Below, piece after piece: positions 36,001-49,500 of a stretch of 64,000 bases of DNA (positions are counted from its first letter, which is position 1; each line of letters opens with the position of its first letter). A model generated the notes under the pieces. The model did not search any database. It saw nothing but the letters and a program-made list of their open reading frames with translations, and was not told the origin of the DNA. The translations under genes were made by a program, and so were the position numbers. Origin of the DNA: Muricea muricata (taxonomy: Eukaryota > Cnidaria > Anthozoa > Malacalcyonacea > Plexauridae). Location: positions 8,160,701 to 8,224,700 of the forward strand of contig OY979726.1 in assembly GCA_963855995.1 (NCBI GenBank). The letters are read 5' to 3'.

Positions 36001-39000
36001 CGTGATGGATTTGAGACGGCGATTTTTACTTGGCAGTATGAGCATCTTTTTACGCTCAAATCGAGTCCAGAACGCCTAAAACGCGATTTTGATTATTGTA
36101 AGAGCGTTTCTTTTCAGTTTCAAAGAGGGTTGTAGGTTTCTCATTTCAACATGCTATTTTGCTGATGTCGGTAGTTTGAGCGCCGAAAACATGATTGCGG
36201 ACATGCTAAGTTCTCTAATTTCGATTTAGAAGCTGTCTTTTAGGTACGCGATTGCAATATATTATTGTGCTCAACTCGTTCATTTTAGCACTCAAAACAT
36301 CATTTTAAGCTCTAAAACGTCGCCGTGCTCGATTTGAGACGGCAATTTTTAGTTGGCAGTCCGAGCATGTTTTTACGCTCAAATCATTTCCAGAACGCCT
36401 AAAACGCGATTTTGATGATGTAAGAGCGTTTCTTTTCATTCTCAAAGCATGTTGTAGGTTTCTAATTTCAACATGATATTTTGCTGATGTCGATAGTTTG
36501 AGCGCCGAAAACATGATGGCAGACTTCCTATAAGTTCTCCAATTTCGATATAGAAGCTGTCTTTTAGGTCCGCGATTGCAATATATCATTGGGCTCAACT
36601 GGTTCACTTTAGCACTCAAAAACTCATTTTAAGCTCTAAAACGTCGCCGTGATCGATTTGAGACGGCAATTTTTAGTTGGCAGTCTGAGCATGTTTTTAC
36701 GCTCAAGTCGCTTCCAGAACGCCTAAAACGCGATTTTCATGATTGTAAGAACGTTTCTTTTCAGTCTCAAAGCATGTTGTAGGTTTCTCATTTCAACATG
36801 CTATTTTGCTGATGTCGATAGTTTGAGCGCCGAAAACATGATGGCGGACATGCTAAGTTCTCTAATTTCGATTTAGAAGCTGTCTTGTAGGTACGCGATT
36901 GCAATATATTATTCTGCTCAACTCGTTCATTTTAGCACTCAAAAAATCATTTTAAGCTCTAAAACTTCGCCGTGATCGATTTGAGAAGGCAATTTTTAGT
37001 TGGCAGTCTGAGCATGTTTTTACGCTCAAATCGCTTCCACAACATCTAAAACGTGATTTTGATGATTGTAAGAGCGTTTCTTTTCAGTCTCAATGATTGG
37101 TGTAGGTTTCTAATTTCAACATGCTATTTTGCTGATGTCGATAGTTTGAGCGCCGAAAACGTGATTGCGGACTTGCTAAGTTCTCCAAGTTCGATTTAGA
37201 AGCTGTCTTTAAGGTCTGCGATTGCAATATATCATTCGGCTCAACTGGTATATTTTAGTACTCGAAACATCATTTTAAGCTCTAAAACGTCGCCGTGATG
37301 GATTTGAGACGGCGATTTTTACTTGGCAGTATGAGCATCTTTTTACGCTCAAATCGAGTCCAGAACGCCTAAAACGCGATTTTGATTATTGTAAGAGCGT
37401 TTCTTTTCAGTTTCAAAGAGGGTTGTAGGTTTCTCATTTCAACATGCTATTTTGCTGATGTCGGTAGTTTGAGCGCCGAAAACATGATTGCGGACATGCT
37501 AAGTTCTCTAATTTCGATTTAGAAGCTGTCTTTTAGGTACGCGATTGCAATATATTATTGTGCTCAACTCGTTCATTTTAGCACTCAAAACATCATTTTA
37601 AGCTCTAAAACGTCGCCGTGCTCGATTTGAGACGGCAATTTTTAGTTGGCAGTCCGAGCATGTTTTTACGCTCAAATCATTTCCAGAACGCCTAAAACGC
37701 GATTTTGATGATGTAAGAGCGTTTCTTTTCATTCTCAAAGCATGTTGTAGGTTTCTAATTTCAACATGATATTTTGCTGATGTCGATAGTTTGAGCGCCG
37801 AAAACATGATGGCAGACTTCCTATAAGTTCTCCAATTTCGATATAGAAGCTGTCTTTTAGGTCCGCGATTGCAATATATCATTGGGCTCAACTGGTTCAC
37901 TTTAGCACTCAAAAACTCATTTTAAGCTCTAAAACGTCGCCGTGATCGATTTGAGACGGCAATTTTTAGTTGGCAGTCTGAGCATGTTTTTACGCTCAAG
38001 TCGCTTCCAGAACGCCTAAAACGCGATTTTCATGATTGTAAGAACGTTTCTTTTCAGTCTCAAAGCATGTTGTAGGTTTCTCATTTCAACATGCTATTTT
38101 GCTGATGTCGATAGTTTGAGCGCCGAAAACATGATGGCGGACATGCTAAGTTCTCTAATTTCGATTTAGAAGCTGTCTTGTAGGTACGCGATTGCAATAT
38201 ATTATTCTGCTCAACTCGTTCATTTTAGCACTCAAAAAATCATTTTAAGCTCTAAAACTTCGCCGTGATCGATTTGAGAAGGCAATTTTTAGTTGGCAGT
38301 CTGAGCATGTTTTTACGCTCAAATCGCTTCCACAACATCTAAAACGTGATTTTGATGATTGTAAGAGCGTTTCTTTTCAGTCTCAATGATTGGTGTAGGT
38401 TTCTAATTTCAACATGCTATTTTGCTGATGTCGATAGTTTGAGCGCCGAAAACGTGATTGCGGACTTGCTAAGTTCTCCAAGTTCGATTTAGAAGCTGTC
38501 TTTAAGGTCTGCGATTGCAATATATCATTCGGCTCAACTGGTATATTTTAGTACTCGAAACATCATTTTAAGCTCTAAAACGTCGCCGTGATGGATTTGA
38601 GACGGCGATTTTTACTTGGCAGTATGAGCATCTTTTTACGCTCAAATCGAGTCCAGAACGCCTAAAACGCGATTTTGATTATTGTAAGAGCGTTTCTTTT
38701 CAGTTTCAAAGAGGGTTGTAGGTTTCTCATTTCAACATGCTATTTTGCTGATGTCGGTAGTTTGAGCGCCGAAAACATGATTGCGGACATGCTAAGTTCT
38801 CTAATTTCGATTTAGAAGCTGTCTTTTAGGTACGCGATTGCAATATATTATTGTGCTCAACTCGTTCATTTTAGCACTCAAAACATCATTTTAAGCTCTA
38901 AAACGTCGCCGTGCTCGATTTGAGACGGCAATTTTTAGTTGGCAGTCCGAGCATGTTTTTACGCTCAAATCATTTCCAGAACGCCTAAAACGCGATTTTG

Positions 39001-39879
39001 ATGATGTAAGAGCGTTTCTTTTCATTCTCAAAGCATGTTGTAGGTTTCTAATTTCAACATGATATTTTGCTGATGTCGATAGTTTGAGCGCCGAAAACAT
39101 GATGGCAGACTTCCTATAAGTTCTCCAATTTCGATATAGAAGCTGTCTTTTAGGTCCGCGATTGCAATATATCATTGGGCTCAACTGGTTCACTTTAGCA
39201 CTCAAAAACTCATTTTAAGCTCTAAAACGTCGCCGTGATCGATTTGAGACGGCAATTTTTAGTTGGCAGTCTGAGCATGTTTTTACGCTCAAGTCGCTTC
39301 CAGAACGCCTAAAACGCGATTTTCATGATTGTAAGAACGTTTCTTTTCAGTCTCAAAGCATGTTGTAGGTTTCTCATTTCAACATGCTATTTTGCTGATG
39401 TCGATAGTTTGAGCGCCGAAAACATGATGGCGGACATGCTAAGTTCTCTAATTTCGATTTAGAAGCTGTCTTGTAGGTACGCGATTGCAATATATTATTC
39501 TGCTCAACTCGTTCATTTTAGCACTCAAAAAATCATTTTAAGCTCTAAAACTTCGCCGTGATCGATTTGAGAAGGCAATTTTTAGTTGGCAGTCTGAGCA
39601 TGTTTTTACGCTCAAATCGCTTCCACAACATCTAAAACGTGATTTTGATGATTGTAAGAGCGTTTCTTTTCAGTCTCAATGATTGGTGTAGGTTTCTAAT
39701 TTCAACATGCTATTTTGCTGATGTCGATAGTTTGAGCGCCGAAAACGTGATTGCGGACTTGCTAAGTTCTCCAAGTTCGATTTAGAAGCTGTCTTTAAGG
39801 TCTGCGATTGCAATATATCATTCGGCTCAACTGGTATATTTTAGTACTCGAAACATCATTTTAAGCTCTAAAACGTCGC
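36001..39879 (+). repeat. Tandem 4-mer block, 1293 bp x 3
   Basis: CGTGATGGATTTGAG begins at 36001, 37294 and 38587, and the next unit would begin at 39880, where CGTGATCG appears instead. The three units of exactly 1293 bp are near-identical, including private marks (GATTTTCATGATTG, AAAACTTCGCCG, ATGATTGGTG, TCTTTAAGG). Together they make 3879 bp. The near-identity suggests recent amplification. At 39880 the array moves to the closely related monomers of the 10-mer family. Confidence 0.93.
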
Positions 39880-40755
39880 CGTGATCGATTTGAGACGGCG
39901 ATTTTTAGTTGGCAGTATGAGCATCTTTTTACGCTCAAATCGAGTCCAGAACGCCTAAAACACGATTTTGATTATTGTAAGAGCGTTTCTTTTCAGTTTC
40001 AAAGAGGGTTGTAGGTTTCTCATTTCAAAATGCTATTTTCATGATGTCGATAGTTTGAGCGCCGAAAACATGACTGCGGACTTGCTAAGTTCTCCAATTT
40101 CGATTTAGAAGCTGTCTTTTAGCTGCGCGATTGCAATATATCATTGGGCTCAACTCGTTCACTTTAGAACTCAAAACATCATTTTAAGCTCTAAAACGTC
40201 GGCGTGATCGATTTGAGACGGCAATTTTTAGTTGGCAGTCTGAGCATGTTTTTACGCTCAAATCGCTTCCAGATCGCTTAAAACTTGATTTTGATGATTG
40301 TAAGAGCGTTTCTTTTCAGTCTCAATGATTGTTGTAGGTTTCTAATTTCAACATGCTATTTTGCTGATGTCGATAGTTTGAGCGCCGAAAACATGATTGC
40401 GGACATGCTAAGTTCTCCAATTTCGATTTAGAAGCTGTCTTTTAGGTACGCGATTGCAATATATCATTGTGCTCAACTCGTTCATTTTAGACTCAAAATA
40501 TCATTTTAAGCTCTAAAACGTCGCCGTGATGGATTTGAGACGGATATTTTTAGTTGGCAGTCTGAGCATGTTTTTACGCTCAAATCGCTCCAGAACGTCT
40601 AAAACGCGATTTTGATGATTGTAATAGCGTTTCTTTTCATTCTCAAAGCATGTTGTAGGTTTCTCATTTCAAGATGCTATTTTGCTGATGTCGATAGTTT
40701 GATCGCCGGAAACATGATTGCGGACTTCCTATAAGTTCTCCAATTTCGATTTAGA

Positions 40756-40763
40756 AGACAGCT
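40756..40763. other. Micro-inversion allele AGACAGCT in unit U1
   Basis: Same inverted core as at 29450, in the fourth monomer of U1, followed by TTTTAAG. The spacing of 3228 bp to the next carrier equals the 10-mer period. Confidence 0.88.
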
Positions 40764-41808
40764 TTTAAGTACGCGATTGCAATATATTATTGTGCTCAAC
40801 TCGTTCATTTTAGCACTCAAAACATCATTTTAAGCTATAAAACGTCGCCGTGATCGATTTGAGACGGCAATTGTTAGTGTGCAGTCTGAACATGTTTTTA
40901 CGCTCAAATCACTTCCAGAACGCCTAAAACACGATTTTGATGACTGTAAGAGCGTTTCTTTTCATTCTCAAAGCATGTTGTAGGTTTCTAATTTCAACAT
41001 GCTATTTTGCTGATGTCGATAGTCTGAGCGCCGAAAACATGATTGCGGACTTGCTAAGTTCTCCAATTTCGATTTAGAAGCTGTCTTTTAGGTTCGTGAT
41101 TGCAATATATCATTGGGCTCAACTCGTTCATTTTAGCACTCAAAACATTATTTTTAAGCTCTAAAACGTCGCCGTGATCGATTTGAGACGGCAATTTTTA
41201 GTTGGCAGTCTGAGCATGTTTTTACGCTCAAATCGCTTCCAGAACGCCTAAAACGCGATTTTGATGATTGTAAGAGCGTTTCTTTTGAGTCTCAAAGCAT
41301 GTTGTAGGTTTCTCATTTCAACATGCTATTTTGCTGATGTCGGTAGTTTGAGCGCCGAAAACATGATTGCGGACATGCTAAGTTCTCTAATTTCGATTTA
41401 GAAGCTGTCTTTTAGGTACGCGATTGCAATATATTATTGTGCTCAACTCGTTCATTTTAGCACTCAAAACATCATTTTAAGCTCTAAAACGTCGCCGTGC
41501 TCGATTTGAGACGGCAATTTTTAGTTGGCAGTCCGAGCATGTTTTTACGCTCAACTCATTTCCAGAACGCCTAAAACGCGATTTTGATGATGTAAGAGCG
41601 TTTCTTTTCATTCTCAAAGCATGTTGTAGGTTTCTAATTTCAACATGATATTTTGCTGATGTCGATAGTTCGAGCGCCGAAAACATGATGGCAGACTTCC
41701 TATAAGTTCTCCAATTTCGATATAGAAGCTGTCTTTTAGGTCCGCGATTGCAATATATCATTGGGCTCAACTTGTCACTTTAGCACTCAAAAACTCATTT
41801 TAAGCTCT

Positions 41809-42774
41809 AAAACGTCGCCGTGATCGATTTGAGACGGCAATTTTTAGTTGGCAGTCTGAGCATGTTTTTACGCTCAAGTCGCTTCCAGAACGCCTAAAAC
41901 GCGATTTAATGATTGTAAGAACGTTTCTTTTCAGTCTCAAAGCATGTTGTAGGTTTCTCATTTCAACATGCTATTTTGCTGATGTCGATAGTTTGAGCGC
42001 CGAAAAAATGATGGCGGACATGCTAAGTTCTCTAATTTCGATTTAGAAGCTGTCTTGTAGGTACGCGATTGCAATATATTATTCTGCTCAACTCGTTCAT
42101 TTTAGCACTCAAAAAATCATTTTAAGCTCTAAAACGTCGCCGTGATCGATTTGAGACGGCACTTTTTAGTTGGCAGTCTGAGCATGTTTTTACGCTCAAG
42201 TCGCTTCCAGAACGCCTAAAACGCGATTTAATGATTGTAAGAACGTTTCTTTTCAGTCTCAAAGCATGTTGTAGGTTTCTCATTTCAACATGCTATTTTG
42301 CTGATGTCGATAGTTTGAGCGCCGAAAAAATGATGGCGGACATGCTAAGTTCTCTAATTTCGATTTAGAAGCTGTCTTGTAGGTACGCGATTGCAATATA
42401 TTATTCTGCTCAACTCGTTCATTTTAGCACTCAAAAAATCATTTTAAGCTCTAAAACGTCGCCGTGATCGATTTGAGACGGCACTTTTTAGTTGGCAGTC
42501 TGAGCATGTTTTTACGCTCAAGTCGCTTCCAGAACGCCTAAAACGCGATTTAATGATTGTAAGAACGTTTCTTTTCAGTCTCAAAGCATGTTGTAGGTTT
42601 CTCATTTCAACATGCTATTTTGCTAATGTCGATAGTTTGAGCGCCGAAAAAATGATGGCGGACATGCTAAGTTCTCTAATTTCGATTTAGAAGCTGTCTT
42701 GTAGGTACGCGATTGCAATATATTATTCTGCTCAACTCGTTCATTTTAGCACTCAAAAAATCATTTTAAGCTCT
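41809..42774 (+). repeat. Homogeneous monomer triplet, 322 bp x 3
   Basis: The stretch is exactly 966 bp. CGAAAAAATGATGG lies at 42001, 42323 and 42645, 322 bp apart. The 1-bp shortening comes from CGATTTAATG in place of CGATTTTGATG. The second and third copies also share GGCACTTTTTAG in place of GGCAATTTTTAG. Near-identity of neighbours marks this as one of the youngest events in the window. Confidence 0.92.
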
Positions 42775-43295
42775 AAAACTTCGCCGTGATCGATTTAAGA
42801 AGGCAATTTTTAGTTGGCAGTCTGAGCATGTTTTTACGCTCAAATCGCTTCCACAACATCTAAAACGTGATTTTGAGGATTGTAAGAGCGTTTCTTTTCA
42901 GTCTCAATGATTGTTGTAGGTTTCTAATTTCAACATGCTATTTTGCTGATGTCGATAGTTTGAGCGCCGAAAACGTGATTGCGGACTTGCTAAGTTCTCC
43001 AAGTTCGATTTAGAAGCTGTCTTTAAGGTCTGCGATTGCAATATATCATTCGGCTCAACTGGTATATTTTAGTACTCGAAACATCATTTTAAGCTCTAAA
43101 ACGTCGCCGTGATCGATTTGAGACGGCGATTTTTAGTTGGCAGTATGAGCATCTTTTTACGCTCAAATCGAGTCCAGAACGCCTAAAACACGATTTTGAT
43201 TAATGTAAGAGCGTTTCTTTTCAGTTTCAAAGAGGGTTGTAGGTTTCTCATTTCAAAATGCTATTTTCATGATGTCGATAGTTTGAGCGCCGAAA

Positions 43296-46200
43296 ACATG
43301 ACTGCGGACTTGCTAAGTTCTCCAATTTCGATTTAGAAGCTGTCTTTTAGCTGCGCGATTGCAATATATCATTGGGCTCAACTCGTTCACTTTAGAACTC
43401 AAAACATCATTTTAAGCTCTAAAACGTCGGCGTGATCGATTTGAGACGGCAATTTTTAGTTGGCAGTCTGAGCATGTTTTTACGCTCAAATCGCTTCCAG
43501 ATCGCTTAAAACTTGATTTTGATGATTGTAAGAGCGTTTCTTTTCAGTCTCAATGATTGTTGTAGGTTTCTAATTTCAACATGCTATTTTGCTGATGTCG
43601 ATAGTTTGAGCGCCGAAAACATGATTGCGGACATGCTAAGTTCTCCAATTTCGATTTAGAAGCTGTCTTTTAGGTACGCGATTGCAATATATCATTGTGC
43701 TCAACTCGTTCATTTTAGACTCAAAATATCATTTTAAGCTCTAAAACGTCGCCGTGATGGATTTGAGACGGATATTTTTAGTTGGCAGTCTGAGCATGTT
43801 TTTACGCTCAAATCGCTCCAGAACGTCTAAAACGCGATTTTGATGATTGTAATAGCGTTTCTTTTCATTCTCAAAGCATGTTGTAGGTTTCTCATTTCAA
43901 CATGCTATTTTGCTGATGTCGATAGTTTGATCGCCGGAAACATGATTGCGGACTTCCTATAAGTTCTCCAATTTCGATTTAGAAGACAGCTTTTAAGTAC
44001 GCGATTGCAATATATTATTGTGCTCAACTCGTTCATTTTAGCACTCAAAACATCATTTTAAGCTATAAAACGTCGCCGTGATCGATTTGAGACGGCAATT
44101 GTTAGTGTGCAGTCTGAACATGTTTTTACGCTCAAATCACTTCCAGAACGCCTAAAACACGATTTTGATGACTGTAAGAGCGTTTCTTTTCATTCTCAAA
44201 GCATGTTGTAGGTTTCTAATTTCAACATGCTATTTTGCTGATGTCGATAGTCTGAGCGCCGAAAACATGATTGCGGACTTGCTAAGTTCTCCAATTTCGA
44301 TTTAGAAGCTGTCTTTTAGGTTCGTGATTGCAATATATCATTGGGCTCAACTCGTTCATTTTAGCACTCAAAACATTATTTTTAAGCTCTAAAACGTCGC
44401 CGTGATCGATTTGAGACGGCAATTTTTAGTTGGCAGTCTGAGCATGTTTTTACGCTCAAATCGCTTCCAGAACGCCTAAAACGCGATTTTGATGATTGTA
44501 AGAGCGTTTCTTTTGAGTCTCAAAGCATGTTGTAGGTTTCTCATTTCAACATGCTATTTTGCTGATGTCGGTAGTTTGAGCGCCGAAAACATGATTGCGG
44601 ACATGCTAAGTTCTCTAATTTCGATTTAGAAGCTGTCTTTTAGGTACGCGATTGCAATATATTATTGTGCTCAACTCGTTCATTTTAGCACTCAAAACAT
44701 CATTTTAAGCTCTAAAACGTCGCCGTGCTCGATTTGAGACGGCAATTTTTAGTTGGCAGTCCGAGCATGTTTTTACGCTCAACTCATTTCCAGAACGCCT
44801 AAAACGCGATTTTGATGATGTAAGAGCGTTTCTTTTCATTCTCAAAGCATGTTGTAGGTTTCTAATTTCAACATGATATTTTGCTGATGTCGATAGTTCG
44901 AGCGCCGAAAACATGATGGCAGACTTCCTATAAGTTCTCCAATTTCGATATAGAAGCTGTCTTTTAGGTCCGCGATTGCAATATATCATTGGGCTCAACT
45001 GGTTCACTTTAGCACTCAAAAACTCATTTTAAAATCTAAAACGTCGCCGTGATCGATTTGAGACGGCAATTTTTAGTTGGCAGTCTGAGCATGTTTTTAC
45101 GCTCAAGTCGCTTCCAGAACGCCTAAAACGCGATTTAATGATTGTAAGAACGTTTCTTTTCAGTCTCAAAGCATGTTGTAGGTTTCTCATTTCAACATGC
45201 TATTTTGCTGATGTCGATAGTTTGAGCGCCGAAAAAATGATGGCGGACATGCTAAGTTCTCTAATTTCGATTTAGAAGCTGTCTTGTAGGTACGCGATTG
45301 CAATATATTATTCTGCTCAACTCGTTCATTTTAGCACTCAAAAAATCATTTTAAGCTCTAAAACGTCACCGTGATCGATTTGAGAAGGCAATTTTTAGTT
45401 GGCAGTCTGAGCATGTTTTTACGCTCAAATCGCTTCCACAACATCTAAAACGTGATTTTGATGATTGTAAGAGCGTTTCTTTTCAGTCTCAATGCATGTT
45501 GTAGGTTTCTTATTTCAACATGTTTTTTTCTGATGTCGGTAGTTTGAGCGCCGAAAACATGATTGCGGACTTCCTATAAGTTCTCTAATTTAAATATAGA
45601 AGCTGTCTTTTAGGTACGCGATTGCAATATATCATTTTGCTCAACTCGTTCTTTTTAGCACTTAAAAACTCATTTTAAGCTCTAAAACGTCGCCGTGATC
45701 GATTTGAGACGGCAATTTTTAGTTGGCAGTCCGAGCATGTTTTTACGCTCAAATCGCTTCCAGAACGCCTAAAACGCGATTTTGATGATTGTAAGAGCGT
45801 TTCTTTTCAGTGTCAAAGCATGTTGTAGGTTTCTCATTTCAACATGCTATTTTGCTGATGTCGATAGTTTGAGGCCGAAAACGTGATTGCGGACTTGCTA
45901 AGTTCTCCAATTTCGATTTAGACGCGGTCTTTTAGGTCCGCGATTGCAATATATCATTGGGCTCAACTCATTCATTTTAGCACTCAAAACATCATTTTAA
46001 GCTCTAAAACGTCGCCGTGATCGATTTGAGACGGCAATTTTTAGTTGGCAGTCCGAGCATGTTTTTACGCTCAAATCGCTTCCAGAACGCCTAAAACGCG
46101 ATTTTGATGATTGTAAGAGCGTTTCTTTTCAGTCTCAATGATTGTTGTAGGTTTCTAATTTCAACATGCTATTTTGCTGATGTCGATAGTTTGAGCGCCG

Positions 46201-46526
46201 AAAACGTGATTGCGGACTTGCTAAGTTCTCGAAGTTCGATTTAGAAGCTGTCTTTAAGGTCTGCGATTGCAATATATCATTCGGCTCAACTGGTATATTT
46301 TAGTACTCGAAACATCATTTTAAGCTCTAAAACGTCGCCGTGATCGATTTGAGACGGCGATTTTTAGTTGGCAGTATGAGCATCTTTTTACGCTCAAATC
46401 GAGTCCAGAACGCCTAAAACACGATTTTGATTATTGTAAGAGCGTTTCTTTTCAGTTTCAAAGAGGGTTGTAGGTTTCTCATTTCAAAATGCTATTTTCA
46501 TGATGTCGATAGTTTGAGCGCCGAAA
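43296..46526 (+). repeat. 10-mer higher-order repeat, unit U2 (3231 bp)
   Basis: The first six monomers match U1. The next four differ: one CGAAAAAATGATGG monomer, one with GTCACCGTG, ACAACATCTAAAACGTG and TTTTTTTCTGATGTCGG, one starting GAGGCCG with GACGCGGTC, and one with CTCGAAGTTCG and TCTTTAAGG. The monomer count is unchanged although the content is not. Confidence 0.88.
43984..43991. other. Micro-inversion allele AGACAGCT in unit U2
   Basis: Same inverted core, one 10-mer period (3228 bp) after the U1 copy. Confidence 0.88.
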
Positions 46527-49500
46527 ACATGACTGCGGACTTGCTAAGTTCTCCAATTTCGATTTAGAAGCTGTCTTTTAGCTGCGCGATTGCAATATAT
46601 CATTGGGCTCAACTCGTTCACTTTAGAACTCAAAACATCATTTTAAGCTCTAAAACGTCGGCGTGATCGATTTGAGACGGCAATTTTTAGTTGGCAGTCT
46701 GAGCATGTTTTTACGCTCAAATCGCTTCCAGATCGCTTAAAACTTGATTTTGATGATTGTAAGAGCGTTTCTTTTCAGTCTCAATGATTGTTGTAGGTTT
46801 CTAATTTCAACATGCTATTTTGCTGATGTCGATAGTTTGAGCGCCGAAAACATGATTGCGGACATGCTAAGTTCTCCAATTTCGATTTAGAAGCTGTCTT
46901 TTAGGTACGCGATTGCAATATATCATTGTGCTCAACTCGTTCATTTTAGACTCAAAATATCATTTTAAGCTCTAAAACGTCGCCGTGATGGATTTGAGAC
47001 GGATATTTTTAGTTGGCAGTCTGAGCATGTTTTTACGCTCAAATCGCTCCAGAACGTCTAAAACGCGATTTTGATGATTGTAATAGCGTTTCTTTTCATT
47101 CTCAAAGCATGTTGTAGGTTTCTCATTTCAACATGCTATTTTGCTGATGTCGATAGTTTGATCGCCGGAAACATGATTGCGGACTTCCTATAAGTTCTCC
47201 AATTTCGATTTAGAAGACAGCTTTTAAGTACGCGATTGCAATATATTATTGTGCTCAACTCGTTCATTTTAGCACTCAAAACATCATTTTAAGCTATAAA
47301 ACGTCGCCGTGATCGATTTGAGACGGCAATTGTTAGTGTGCAGTCTGAACATGTTTTTACGCTCAAATCACTTCCAGAACGCCTAAAACACGATTTTGAT
47401 GACTGTAAGAGCGTTTCTTTTCATTCTCAAAGCATGTTGTAGGTTTCTAATTTCAACATGCTATTTTGCTGATGTCGATAGTCTGAGCGCCGAAAACATG
47501 ATTGCGGACTTGCTAAGTTCTCCAATTTCGATTTAGAAGCTGTCTTTTAGGTTCGTGATTGCAATATATCATTGGGCTCAACTCGTTCATTTTAGCACTC
47601 AAAACATTATTTTTAAGCTCTAAAACGTCGCCGTGATCGATTTGAGACGGCAATTTTTAGTTGGCAGTCTGAGCATGTTTTTACGCTGAAATCGCTTCCA
47701 GAACGCCTAAAACGCGATTTTGATGATTGTAAGAGCGTTTCTTTTGAGTCTCAAAGCATGTTGTAGGTTTCTCATTTCAACATGCTATTTTGCTGATGTC
47801 GGTAGTTTGAGCGCCGAAAACATGATTGCGGACATGCTAAGTTCTCTAATTTCGATTTAGAAGCTGTCTTTTAGGTACGCGATTGCAATATATTATTGTG
47901 CTCAACTCGTTCATTTTAGCACTCAAAACATCATTTTAAGCTCTAAAACGTCGCCGTGCTCGATTTGAGACGGCAATTTTTAGTTGGCAGTCCGAGCATG
48001 TTTTTACGCTCAACTCATTTCCAGAACGCCTAAAACGCGATTTTGATGATGTAAGAGCGTTTCTTTTCATTCTCAAAGCATGTTGTAGGTTTCTAATTTC
48101 AACATGATATTTTGCTGATGTCGATAGTTCGAGCGCCGAAAACATGATGGCAGACTTCCTATAAGTTCTCCAATTTCGATATAGAAGCTGTCTTTTAGGT
48201 CCGCGATTGCAATATATCATTGGGCTCAACTGGTTCACTTTAGCACTCAAAAACTCATTTTAAGCTCTAAAACGTCGCCGTGATCGATTTGAGACGGCAA
48301 TTTTTAGTTGGCAGTCTGAGCATGTTTTTACGCTCAAGTCGCTTCCAGAACGCCTAAAACGCGATTTAATGATTGTAAGAACGTTTCTTTTCAGTCTCAA
48401 AGCATGTTGTAGGTTTCTCATTTCAACATGCTATTTTGCTGATGTCGATAGTTTGAGCGCCGAAAAAATGATGGCGGACATGCTAAGTTCTCTAATTTCG
48501 ATTTAGAAGCTGTCTTGTAGGTACGCGATTGCAATATATTATTCTGCTCAACTCGTTCATTTTAGCACTCAAAAAATCATTTTAAGCTCTAAAACGTCAC
48601 CGTGATCGATTTGAGAAGGCAATTTTTAGTTGGCAGTCTGAGCATGTTTTTACGCTCAAATCGCTTCCACAACATCTAAAACGTGATTTTGATGATTGTA
48701 AGAGCGTTTCTTTTCAGTCTCAATGCATGTTGTAGGTTTCTTATTTCAACATGTTTTTTTCTGATGTCGGTAGTTTGAGCGCCGAAAACATGATTGCGGA
48801 CTTCCTATAAGTTCTCTAATTTAAATATAGAAGCTGTCTTTTAGGTACGCGATTGCAATATATCATTTTGCTCAACTCGTTCTTTTTAGCACTCAAAAAC
48901 TCATTTTAAGCTCTAAAACGTCGCCGTGATCGATTTGAGACGGCAATTTTTAGTTGGCAGTCCGAGCATGTTTTTACGCTCAAATCGCTTCCAGAACGCC
49001 TAAAACGCGATTTTGATGATTGTAAGAGCGTTTCTTTTCAGTGTCAAAGCATGTTGTAGGTTTCTCATTTCAACATGCTATTTTGCTGATGTCGATAGTT
49101 TGAGCGCCGAAAAAATGATGGCGGACATGCTAAGTTCTCTAATTTCGATTTAGAAGCTGTCTTGTAGGTACGCGATTGCAATATATTATTCTGCTCAACT
49201 CGTTCATTTTAGCACTCAAAAAATCATTTTAAGCTCTAAAACGTCACCGTGATCGATTTGAGAAGGCAATTTTTAGTTGGCAGTCTGAGCATGTTTTTAC
49301 GCTCAAATCGCTTCCACAACATCTAAAACGTGATTTTGATGATTGTAAGAGCGTTTCTTTTCAGTCTCAATGCATGTTGTAGGTTTCTTATTTCAACATG
49401 TTTTTTTCTGATGTCGGTAGTTTGAGCGCCGAAAACATGATTGCGGACTTCCTATAAGTTCTCTAATTTAAATATAGAAGCTGTCTTTTAGGTACGCGAT

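Larger units (their letters stand above)
40068..43295 (+). repeat. 10-mer higher-order repeat, unit U1 (3228 bp)
   Basis: Anchored on ACATGACTGCGG at 40068, 43296, 46527 and 50405. The unit holds, in order, the ACTGCGG monomer, the CTTGATTTTG monomer, the GTTCATTTTAGACTC monomer, the AGACAGCT micro-inversion (40756), GTGTGCAGTCTG, the GTGCTCG monomer (near 41497), then three copies of one 322-bp monomer (41809-42774), the CCAAGTTCG / TCTTTAAGG monomer and the CATCTTTTT / GAGGGTTG monomer. The triple block is private to this unit. Confidence 0.88.
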
